Below are positions 1 to 6,805 of a stretch of DNA of 8,177 nucleotides, one piece after another. The first letter of the stretch is position 1. Each line of letters starts with the position of its first letter. The position numbers were made by a program, and so were the translations under genes. A model generated the notes under the pieces. The model made no database searches, had not been told where the DNA came from, and worked only from the letters and a program-made list of their open reading frames with translations. This stretch comes from Planctomycetaceae bacterium. Lineage in GTDB: Bacteria > Planctomycetota > Planctomycetia > Pirellulales > Pirellulaceae. Location of the stretch: NCBI GenBank assembly GCA_012965455.1, contig DTSG01000464.1, positions 1 through 8,177 of the forward strand, in the 5' to 3' direction.

Positions 1-1583
1 ACAAGGTACTCGGAAATCAATTCACTTTTTTCAATAGAAACGGTTCCCACGAGGACTGGACGCCCAGCGACGTTGATTTGCTTAATGTCACTGCGTTGGA
101 ACGATTCGCGTTTGCGTGTATCTGCGGCCAGTAGTACAACGGTGCCATCGCTTTCAGATTCGACTTTACCGATAATTTCGTCACCATTGTTCATGATGAG
201 CGTATCCCACTTATTCATCTGTTCAACTTCGTCAGCGACGGCTTTGAACTTGTAGCGTTCTTCCAGATAAATCACATCGCGAAATTCCGCCCGCCGCATG
301 GGACGGTTTGTGGGGATGGCCACAACATTCATTTTGTAGATATCCCAAAATTCGCGAGCTTCGGTGAGAGCGGTACCGGTCATCCCAGAGATTTTTTTGT
401 AGAGCTTAAAATAGTTCTGTAGTGTAATCGTTGCCAGCGTTTGAGTTTCTTCTTTGATCTTCACGCCTTCTTTGGCTTCAACTGCTTGGTGCAATCCGTC
501 AGACCATTGTCGCCCATCCATCAAACGTCCAGTGAATTGATCAACGATGATGATTTTGTCGTCACGGACCACATAGTTGACATCGGTCTTGTAGAGAAAA
601 TGAGCTTTGAGTGAGTTGTCGATTAGGTGCGGCCATTCCATGTTCCCGGCCGTATAGAAACTTTCAACACCGGCTAGTTTTTCAGCGTGTCGAATTCCAT
701 CATCCGTCAGATTGACGCTATGATCTTTTTCGTTGACGACAAAGTGATCATCTTTCTTTAGTTGCCGCGCTAGCTTGTCAGCATCTGCGTATTTCTGCAA
801 GTTATCATGTGCCGGGCCGGAGATGATTAATGGAGTACGGGCTTCGTCGATTAATATATTGTCGACTTCATCCACAATGGCATAGTTCAGCATGCCCTGG
901 CTTTGTTGCTGGTGCAGTGGAAAACGCTCATCGTCGCGAGCTGCTGGACGCATGTTATCGCGTAGATAATCGAAGCCAAATTCGTTGTTTGTACCGTAGG
1001 TGATATCACAGGCATAGGAAGCTTGGCGTTCGCGAACTGGCATGTCACTTTGGATGTTGCCGATTGTCAGTCCGAGCCCTAGAAATAACGGAGCCATCCA
1101 TTCCATATCACGCCGCGCTAGGTAGTCGTTGACGGTGACAACGTGGACACCTTTACCATCGAGTGCATTCAGATATGCGGGTAATGTGGCAACGAGCGTT
1201 TTACCCTCCCCCGTCACCATTTCGGCGATCTTCCCGTCGTGTAATACTAAACCTCCGATGAGTTGCACATCGTAATGTCGCATTGCTACATAACGTCGAC
1301 CTGCTTCACGAGCTACGGCAAATGCTTCGTTACGAATATCTTCGAGTGTTTGTCCAGTCTTTAGTCGCTCGCGAAATAACTCAGTTTGCGCCCGCAGCTC
1401 GTCATCAGACATCGCTTGATACTTAGGTTCAAGCGTGTTAATGCCCTCAATTTCCTCACTGTAATGATCAACTTGACGTTTATTAGACGATCCAAATGTT
1501 GACGTTACAACTTGGTCAAATACATTGACAAGACTGAGAAAAAAAGCTTTTATTAATTCCCAGATTCTGGTGATTGTATCCAT
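1..1583 (-). CDS. secA: Preprotein translocase ATPase SecA (N-terminal part, cut by left window edge)
   Basis: SecA is the cytoplasmic ATPase that drives unfolded preproteins through the SecYEG channel. The frame is open from the ATG at 1583 down to base 1, giving 527 codons. The family signatures are clear: Walker A MVTGEGKT at residues 122-129 (Lys128), the DEVD Walker B box at 238-241, a TYGTNNEFGFDYLRDN-type motif between them, SGMTGTALTE at 399-408, and GRPVLVGTVSIEKSE at 507-521. The N-terminus is about 20 residues longer than in E. coli SecA, where the Walker lysine is residue 108. Between the KFKAVADEVEQMNK helix and GRPVLVGT lies a block of about 45 residues (460-506) that E. coli SecA lacks (see findings). 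The remaining NBD2, the helical scaffold/wing and the C-terminal linker are outside the window. The start is preceded only by a weak purine stretch (AGGCAG). The gene is divergent from the metallo-hydrolase. Identity is secure. Confidence 0.97.
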   Translation of the reverse strand, partial: MDTITRIWELIKAFFLSLVNVFDQVVTSTFGSSNKRQVDHYSEEIEGINTLEPKYQAMSDDELRAQTELFRERLKTGQTLEDIRNEAFAVAREAGRRYVAMRHYDVQLIGGLVLHDGKIAEMVTGEGKTLVATLPAYLNALDGKGVHVVTVNDYLARRDMEWMAPLFLGLGLTIGNIQSDMPVRERQASYACDITYGTNNEFGFDYLRDNMRPAARDDERFPLHQQQSQGMLNYAIVDEVDNILIDEARTPLIISGPAHDNLQKYADADKLARQLKKDDHFVVNEKDHSVNLTDDGIRHAEKLAGVESFYTAGNMEWPHLIDNSLKAHFLYKTDVNYVVRDDKIIIVDQFTGRLMDGRQWSDGLHQAVEAKEGVKIKEETQTLATITLQNYFKLYKKISGMTGTALTEAREFWDIYKMNVVAIPTNRPMRRAEFRDVIYLEERYKFKAVADEVEQMNKWDTLIMNNGDEIIGKVESESDGTVVLLAADTRKRESFQRSDIKQINVAGRPVLVGTVSIEKSELISEYL

Positions 1584-1693
1584 TGCTGCCTGTAGATATT
1601 GTGATTTGTCAGAGCGACCGACATTGAAGCGGGGGGCTACAATTCTTGTCTATTGATGGTCATTCATGGTTTGCATTGTTTGGGACGTGAATT

Positions 1694-1713
1694 GTTGGTT
1701 AATAACCACCAAC
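1694..1713. repeat. Inverted repeat in the secA/hydrolase divergent spacer
   Basis: GTTGGT (1694-1699) is mirrored by ACCAAC (1708-1713), and an inner TGGTT/AACCA pair (1696-1700 and 1704-1708) gives an alternative stem. It lies 111 bases upstream of the secA start and about 80 bases upstream of the hydrolase promoter. No T-run follows on either strand, so it does not look like a terminator. It could be an operator or a chance palindrome. A related repeat, TTGGTTAAACCAA, sits in the other divergent spacer at 4887-4899. The rest of 1584-1855 is AT-rich and holds no open frame that I would call a gene. Confidence 0.35.
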
Positions 1714-1791
1714 TATCCTAAACTAGTTATTTTAAAGAGTTAAGATAACTGTTTGTAGCCTAATGGAGCAGCTATAAAGGGTCAACGCCGG

Positions 1792-1819
1792 TTGAAGTAT
1801 TCCCAACTGGAAATATAAT
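1792..1819 (+). promoter_or_regulatory. Sigma70-type promoter for the metallo-hydrolase gene
   Basis: A perfect -10 hexamer TATAAT at 1814-1819 follows TTGAAG at 1792-1797 (four of six matches to TTGACA) with a 16-base spacer. Transcription would start near 1826, giving a leader of about 30 bases before the ATG at 1856. The match and its place directly upstream of the gene make this the best promoter in the window. It is inferred from sequence only. Confidence 0.65.
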
Positions 1820-1845
1820 GATGCGGTTGGTAGTAGTTGGAAGTC

Positions 1846-1851
1846 AGGGGG
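1846..1851 (+). promoter_or_regulatory. Ribosome binding site for the metallo-hydrolase
   Basis: AGGGGG ends four bases before the ATG at 1856. It supports that ATG over the later in-frame ATG at 1892, which would fall at residue 13, just where the conserved fold begins. The spacing is slightly short. The 1892 start also has a purine-rich GTGGGAAA before it, so the choice is likely rather than certain. Confidence 0.5.
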
Positions 1852-1855
1852 TTGT

Positions 1856-2665
1856 ATGAAGCAGGTAGCGACCACAGATATACGTGGGAAAATGATCCTG
1901 TTAGGGACAGGCACGTCTGTCGGCGTCCCGGCGATTGGATGTGGTTGCGATGTTTGTACCAGTTCGAACCCGCAAAACGTGAGGACTCGCTGTAGTGTGG
2001 TATTTGGGTTGGAGCAGGGTAACCTGCTCATTGATACTCCGCCGGATTTGCGACATCAATTGTTGCGAGAGAAAATCGGCATCATTCATAGCGTCCTGTA
2101 TACACACGAACACGCAGACCATATTTTCGGCTTGGATGATCTACGGTTGTTTCAGTTTTATCTAGGGCATGCCGTTCCGTTATATTGTGAAGCAGCCGTC
2201 GAAGCGAGAATCAGGCAATCTTATGACTATGCGTTTAGCAATAAGAAACAAACACACACAGGCTCAGTTCCTCAACTCGAATTAAGGCCGATGACCACCA
2301 AGCCGTTCGAAGTTTTGGGAACTACGGTGACACCGATTCGGTTGAAACACGGGCCTCGTTTTGAAGTCCTAGGTTTTCGTATTGGCAATATTGCCTATTG
2401 CACCGATACAAATGAAATCCCTGAATCAAGTTGGTCGTTGCTTGAAGGACTTGATTGCTTGATACTCGATGCTCTAAGGCATAAACCACATGTCACTCAT
2501 TTTGGATTAGACGAAGCAGTTGACGCGGCGAAGAACATTGGTGCTGCGCGTACGATTTTTACACATATTTCGCACGACCTAGATCATGACGTGGTCAATG
2601 CAGCTTTACCGCCAACTATGCAATTAGGCTATGACGGTATGCAAGTCGATCTAAACCTCCCCTAG
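1856..2665 (+). CDS. PhnP-like metallo-beta-lactamase-fold hydrolase
   Basis: This 269-residue cytoplasmic protein belongs to the metallo-beta-lactamase superfamily, COG1235 (PhnP-like) branch, whose studied members are metal-dependent phosphodiesterases acting on cyclic or ester phosphates. The opening GTGTSVGVPAIGCGCDVC (residues 18-34) carries the Cys29/Cys31/Cys34 set that in PhnP helps hold a structural zinc. The metal-binding signature THEHADH is at 83-89 (His84, His86, Asp88, His89). His165, Asp184 in CTDTN, and His237 in THISHDLDH complete the expected two-metal site. HVTHFGLDEA at 212-221 is typical of the family. There is no signal peptide. No phosphonate (phn) genes are nearby, so the substrate cannot be named. 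The gene stands alone, with its own promoter, divergent from secA and convergent with the Prc-type protease. The family call is firm; the exact function is unknown. Confidence 0.92.
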   Translation: MKQVATTDIRGKMILLGTGTSVGVPAIGCGCDVCTSSNPQNVRTRCSVVFGLEQGNLLIDTPPDLRHQLLREKIGIIHSVLYTHEHADHIFGLDDLRLFQFYLGHAVPLYCEAAVEARIRQSYDYAFSNKKQTHTGSVPQLELRPMTTKPFEVLGTTVTPIRLKHGPRFEVLGFRIGNIAYCTDTNEIPESSWSLLEGLDCLILDALRHKPHVTHFGLDEAVDAAKNIGAARTIFTHISHDLDHDVVNAALPPTMQLGYDGMQVDLNLP

Positions 2666-2761
2666 AGCACACCCGCGAAACGACCGGTTTTTACAGGTTT
2701 AACCACTGATTTACACGAAAGTGGCAATTGGATATGCTGCGGTAATTCTCGAGCGTTGCCG

Positions 2762-4819
2762 CTACTTGGCGGCTAGCTTAATTTTCCCAGCAACTTGTTT
2801 GATGTATTCAACCGTGATGTTGAGAACTTCAGTGTTATAAAACGTAGTCGGGAAAATTTCACTTTCCCCATTTGCTTTGTCGCGTAGAGCTTCGCGAGTT
2901 TCTTTTTCCGCGTCACGAGATTCCCGTTCGGCAAAGTATTTTTCTTCATTGAGCGTTATGCGCTTCTCTTTGCGATGTTCATTATATTTCCCAATTTGCG
3001 CCTGCAGTTCTTGAAACTTTTCAGAGGCAGCAACTCGTTTGGCGGAAGCTGCCGTTAGCGATTCAATGAGTGCGGCATCTCGCAAACCAAGAGATTCCTT
3101 GACCGTATCATCGACTTCATCAAACGCGACTGGATAATCCAAATCGGATTCCGAGACGTCCATATGGTCGGTTATTGACGGCAAGATGACATCGGATTTG
3201 ACTCCACGCAACTGAGTGCTTTCACCACTGGGGCGATAAAATTGTTGCATCGTGATTTTTAATGCGCCTAAGTTGGGAGGATTTGCAATGCGGAACAGTT
3301 GCGAGCCGAGTTCAAGTAGGCTTTGAACAGTCCCTTTGCCATGGGTGGCGGAGTCGCCGACCACAATCCCTCGATCGTAGTCCGCTATGGCTCCTGCAAA
3401 AATCTCACTGGCACTTGCACTGAATTTACTACAGACGACAACTAGTGGACCGTCCCATGCGGTGCCTGGATTACGATCGTCATATTGCTGCACCTCTCCA
3501 CTGGGACTTTTTACTTGGACAACCGTTCCTTCGTCGATAAACAACCCGGTTAAGTCGATTGCCTCGGTTAAGCTACCCCCACCGTTGGTTGATAGATCCA
3601 TCACAATGGCATCGACTCCATCTTTCTTGAAGCCATCGATGATGACTCGAACGTCGCGGGTTGTGCTGCGATAATCCTTGATGCCTTTGCGAGCGGCTTC
3701 CATATCCATATAGAAGGAAGGCAAGTTGATGATCCCAACTTTGTACTTTTTGCCATCTGCCCCAAGTTGATGTTCGATAACCTTTCCTTTTGCTTCACTA
3801 TCGCGTAATTGAATTTTCGCGCGGACAATTATTACTTCGACAGTTTCAGCACTACCGTCGTGGATAATTCCTAAGCGTACGGTGGTACCCGCTTTACCTC
3901 GGATTTTGGCAACAACGTCATTCAGTTTCATGTCGATAACGTCAACCATTTTACCATCAACACCTTGGGCAACACTCACGATTCGATCTTTAACGGTTAG
4001 GTCACCTTGTAGATCGGCTGCTCCACCCGGAATAATCTTGGTGATGTTAGTGTAGCCATCTTCGAGAGTCAGTTGGGCACCGATGCCATCAAGATTTAAC
4101 CGCATTTGGATTTCGAAGTTCTCCAAAGTCGTCGGTGACATGTAGGTTGTGTGCGGATCATAACTGGTGGTGACCGCAGTGAGAAACATCTCGAGCAACT
4201 CGTCGCTCTTGGTTTGCTGCATCTGCTTGAGCAAACTGTTATAGCGGCGGTGCAATCTTTGTTGCGCTTCATCCCCTTCCGTTTCATCACCCTTGAGAAC
4301 GAGTAGATTGTATTTAATCCGTTTACGCCAGCGATCGTCGAGTGCGGCTCGATCGGCTGCGTATGTCAGGTTGTCCCAATCTGTGCTGAGGTATTCGTCG
4401 ATAGTAAAATCGTGTTTTTCATCAATTATGCGATTGGCAGCCGTAACACTTTCCACCATTCGCTCCATCAAGCGATCAAATACATTGAATGCAAAATCTA
4501 ATTTGCCGTCGTTAATCATGTCGTCGATATCATTTTTCTTGGCATCGAACTCGTCAATGTCGCTCTGCAAAAAGTAGAGCTTCATCGGATCAAGTGTTTT
4601 CAAAAACGTAACCAGTGCGCGTTGAGAGATCTCGTCGTCTAACTTATGTTTCGTTAGATGTTGACGGGTCATCAAAATCCGAACGGTCAAAGTGATTTGA
4701 CGATCTTTGGCAGATGGTTCACCAATGCTCTCAGCAGTAATGTTCGGGCAAATCGACGTAATCAGTAATAGAGCGACGAGGATCTTAGAGGAAGTTCGGC
4801 AAAGTTGAAGCCTGCGCAT
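2762..4819 (-). CDS. prc: Tail-specific (carboxy-terminal) protease Prc, S41 family
   Basis: This exported serine protease of the Prc/CtpA family degrades or trims envelope proteins from their C-termini; E. coli Prc is of almost the same length (682 against 685 residues here). Residues 1-30 form a signal peptide with a basic start and a hydrophobic core (ILVALLLITSI), predicting a periplasmic or membrane-facing enzyme. Residues about 40-230 match the Prc N-terminal helical domain (LKTLDPMKLYFLQSDI; SYDPHTTYMSP). A PDZ domain follows at about 236-335, with LDGIGAQL and GGAAD. The S41 core contains DLSTNGGGSL at 409-417 and FSASASE at 466-472. By alignment to E. coli Prc, Ser469 is the nucleophile and Lys495, in ATHGKGTVQ, the general base. 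The Ser-Lys spacing is one residue longer than in E. coli. A charged C-terminal domain of the Prc type (about 550-680) is complete. The gene is divergent from the sialidase-like gene. GGAAAA before the ATG is a weak ribosome site. Confidence 0.95.
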   Translation of the reverse strand: MRRLQLCRTSSKILVALLLITSICPNITAESIGEPSAKDRQITLTVRILMTRQHLTKHKLDDEISQRALVTFLKTLDPMKLYFLQSDIDEFDAKKNDIDDMINDGKLDFAFNVFDRLMERMVESVTAANRIIDEKHDFTIDEYLSTDWDNLTYAADRAALDDRWRKRIKYNLLVLKGDETEGDEAQQRLHRRYNSLLKQMQQTKSDELLEMFLTAVTTSYDPHTTYMSPTTLENFEIQMRLNLDGIGAQLTLEDGYTNITKIIPGGAADLQGDLTVKDRIVSVAQGVDGKMVDVIDMKLNDVVAKIRGKAGTTVRLGIIHDGSAETVEVIIVRAKIQLRDSEAKGKVIEHQLGADGKKYKVGIINLPSFYMDMEAARKGIKDYRSTTRDVRVIIDGFKKDGVDAIVMDLSTNGGGSLTEAIDLTGLFIDEGTVVQVKSPSGEVQQYDDRNPGTAWDGPLVVVCSKFSASASEIFAGAIADYDRGIVVGDSATHGKGTVQSLLELGSQLFRIANPPNLGALKITMQQFYRPSGESTQLRGVKSDVILPSITDHMDVSESDLDYPVAFDEVDDTVKESLGLRDAALIESLTAASAKRVAASEKFQELQAQIGKYNEHRKEKRITLNEEKYFAERESRDAEKETREALRDKANGESEIFPTTFYNTEVLNITVEYIKQVAGKIKLAAK

Positions 4820-4886
4820 ATCTGTTTTCCAATTCGGTTGAATCGTTCAATAAATCGTTTATAAATAGCTTTGGACAAGCGTCCGG

Positions 4887-4899
4887 TTGGTTAAACCAA
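4887..4899. repeat. Perfect palindrome TTGGTT-A-AACCAA in the prc/sialidase-like divergent spacer
   Basis: Two six-base arms flank a single A. The site lies 68 bases upstream of the prc start and 51 bases upstream of the first ATG of the sialidase-like gene, where an operator for either gene could sit. It resembles the repeat at 1694-1713 in the other divergent spacer. No regulator gene is in the window. A 13-base palindrome in an AT-rich spacer can arise by chance. Confidence 0.4.
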
Positions 4900-4917
4900 T
4901 TCACGAGTCACATACAT

Positions 4918-4923
4918 TATAGT
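4918..4923 (+). promoter_or_regulatory. Possible -10 element for the sialidase-like gene
   Basis: TATAGT matches the -10 consensus at five of six bases and lies 27 bases before the ATG at 4950. No acceptable -35 hexamer sits at the usual distance; the palindrome at 4887-4899 is about 18 bases upstream. The area is AT-rich (AAATATATAGG follows), so chance matches are likely. Confidence 0.25.
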
Positions 4924-4949
4924 AAATATATAGGTCACTGTAGGCTGAA

Positions 4950-6782
4950 ATGGTACTTGTTCAAGGGGCAAGCTGCAAGATAGACAGTCGACGGCGAATT
5001 ACACTTTACGCAAATCATGCATATTCAGTTCATAATGGAGAAGTGCTTTCCTTGTTCAATCTAACAAAAAAACGTTATCGTATCTTTCCACAATTGATTT
5101 TTCCAACACTAGCTGTTGTGGTAGTCCTGGCGAGTGGGATTGGACTTGGTTCCAATTTGTGGGCCGTTGAATCGGTGGAGCTTGTTCGCAATGGACATTC
5201 CGTGGCGGTCCGCTCGGTTTTGGCAATTCAATTAGCCGGAGACGCTTGGAAAACATCAACCATTGGTCCTGATAAAGTGTCGGTATTTCAAGGAGCAGGT
5301 CAGGGTGCTCGATTGGTGGCGGGGGTAAATGTCCCCACGGGTGATTTTAAAATTCGGGCTCGTTTGCGAATGGTGGATCAAGAGAAATCGGCGGCAGGCT
5401 TTTTCTTTAACGGTGGATTCTTTGGATTTGAAGGTGCCCGTGCGCAGGAAGTCTTTTTGAGTGGTCCTGCGTTTGGCGGTGGACTTAAAAGCTTAGGTGC
5501 CAGCAAACAATATTTTCAGCGTGGTAGCTGGATCGATTTTGTTGTACAGCGACAAGGCAAGACGCTTTCTTTTGTGATTAATGGCAAAAAGTTGATTGCT
5601 ATTGAATCGAGCGGTCGCTTTGAGAATTGGGGTTTCTCACCCTGGCGCAGTACGATGCAAATCACGTCGCTTTCGATTTCAGCGGATAATTTGGTCAAAG
5701 CTCCTGAACCGAAGAGTCGGGGATATTCGATTCCGACGATTGATTTGGCTGGGCAAACGTTTCGGCAGACGATTGTGGACCGTGAGAAAGGTCAGTATTT
5801 GGGACACCCGACAACTGTCTTACTGGAAGATAACAAGACCATCATAGCGGTTTACCCCAAGGGTCATGGTCGCGGCGCCATTGTCATGAAGAAGAGCGGA
5901 GATGCAGGTAAGACTTGGTCACCTCGACTAGCAGTGCCGGAAAGTTGGGCGACGAGTAAAGAAGTGCCGACTATTTTCCCAACGGTAGATAAACAAGGCA
6001 AGAAGCGTTTGATAATGTTCTCGGGGTTATACCCAATCCGCATGGCCTACTCGCAAGACAACGGGGTAATGTGGTCTCAGCTCGAGCCGATTGGGGATTA
6101 TGGGGGCATTGTTGCGATGGGATGTATGATTCGTACAAGTAATGGAGACTACGTTGCGTTGTTCCATGACGATGGGCGGTTTATTAAAGGAAGTGGCAAG
6201 GCAGGTAAGTTCTTCGTTTACAGTGTACGTTCATCTGATGGTGGCATGACTTGGTCAGATCCGACAGTGATTGCAACGCATGACATTGCACATTTATGTG
6301 AGCCCGGTTTTACGCGGTCACCTGATGGTAAGAAGATTGTGGTGTTCTTGCGTGAGAATAGTCGTCGTTTGAATTCGTTTATGATTGAGTCGACCGATGA
6401 AGGCGAAACGTGGAGTAAGCCACGGGAGTTACCGGCAAGTTTAACGGGTGATCGCCACATTGCTAAATATACGGCCGATGGGCGGTTATTTATCACGTTC
6501 CGAGATACTACTCATACTAGCCCCACCAAAGGTGATTGGGTTGCCTGGGTGGGCACGTTTGCCGATATCATGTCAGGGCGTGAAGGCCAGTACCGCGTTC
6601 GCTTGATGGACAACACCAAAGGCGCAGATTGTGCGTATCCGGGCTTAGAGCTATTACCTGATGATACTTTAGTCACGACAACCTACGGACATTGGACGAA
6701 AGGTGAAGCCGCCTATGTTGTGACTGTACATCTAAAGCTGTCGGAACTTGACAAGCATGCCAAGGCTTGGGCATTGAAATAA
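4950..6782 (+). CDS. Exported Asp-box protein of the sialidase (BNR) superfamily
   Basis: This is a 610-residue secreted or membrane-anchored protein with a six-bladed beta-propeller of the sialidase superfamily. A hydrophobic segment at 49-67 (LIFPTLAVVVVLASGIGLG), after KKRYR, should act as a signal peptide. Residues about 100-248 look like a jelly-roll/LamG-like sandwich. The propeller (about 265-600) carries four Asp boxes: SGDAGKTW 316-323, SQDNGVMW 368-375, SSDGGMTW 428-435 and STDEGETW 481-488. Candidate active-site residues are Glu451 (CEPGF), Arg468 (FLREN), Arg518 (TFRDT) and Tyr579. The usual first arginine motif (RIP) is replaced by GHPTT at 285-289, so a sialic acid substrate is doubtful. 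The ATG at 4950 has a weak TAGG upstream. It gives an unusual 34-residue lead before the signal sequence; a TTG at 5052 after GGAG may be the true start. It likely acts on polysaccharide or glycoprotein glycans outside the cytoplasm. No sialic acid genes are adjacent. Confidence 0.85.
   Translation: MVLVQGASCKIDSRRRITLYANHAYSVHNGEVLSLFNLTKKRYRIFPQLIFPTLAVVVVLASGIGLGSNLWAVESVELVRNGHSVAVRSVLAIQLAGDAWKTSTIGPDKVSVFQGAGQGARLVAGVNVPTGDFKIRARLRMVDQEKSAAGFFFNGGFFGFEGARAQEVFLSGPAFGGGLKSLGASKQYFQRGSWIDFVVQRQGKTLSFVINGKKLIAIESSGRFENWGFSPWRSTMQITSLSISADNLVKAPEPKSRGYSIPTIDLAGQTFRQTIVDREKGQYLGHPTTVLLEDNKTIIAVYPKGHGRGAIVMKKSGDAGKTWSPRLAVPESWATSKEVPTIFPTVDKQGKKRLIMFSGLYPIRMAYSQDNGVMWSQLEPIGDYGGIVAMGCMIRTSNGDYVALFHDDGRFIKGSGKAGKFFVYSVRSSDGGMTWSDPTVIATHDIAHLCEPGFTRSPDGKKIVVFLRENSRRLNSFMIESTDEGETWSKPRELPASLTGDRHIAKYTADGRLFITFRDTTHTSPTKGDWVAWVGTFADIMSGREGQYRVRLMDNTKGADCAYPGLELLPDDTLVTTTYGHWTKGEAAYVVTVHLKLSELDKHAKAWALK
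5037..5040 (+). promoter_or_regulatory. Ribosome site favouring a downstream TTG start of the sialidase-like gene
   Basis: GGAG at 5037-5040, continuing as GGAGAAG, lies 11 bases before an in-frame TTG at 5052-5054. Starting there would give a 576-residue protein opening with FNLTKKRYRIFPQ and then the hydrophobic core, which is a normal signal-peptide shape. The GTG at 5043 is in frame but only two bases from GGAG, too close to be well served. Confidence 0.35.
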
Positions 6783-6805
6783 GAGGAAGTATTGGTGATC
6801 ACGAA

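Noticed and set aside
73..255. Plus-strand open frame of 60 codons inside secA
   Set aside because: It lies wholly antisense to well-conserved SecA coding sequence and has no recognisable domain.
2703..2724. Possible terminator hairpin CCACT...AGTGG between the metallo-hydrolase and prc
   Set aside because: The stem is only five pairs with a 12-base loop and no T-run follows on either strand.
2758..2773. GCCGC...GCGGC hairpin at the 3' end of prc
   Set aside because: It is a five-pair stem overlapping the last prc codons, followed on the plus strand only by TAGCTTAATTTT. It is 92 bases beyond the metallo-hydrolase stop, so it is too weak to call a terminator.
4841..4859. Direct repeat AATCGTT at 4841-4847 and 4853-4859 upstream of prc
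   Set aside because: Two seven-base copies 12 bases apart in an AT-rich spacer are easily due to chance, and no third copy is seen.
6795..6802. GTGATCAC palindrome in the 23-base gap between the convergent sialidase-like and hydrolase genes
   Set aside because: An eight-base palindrome with no T-run is neither a terminator nor an operator that can be supported.
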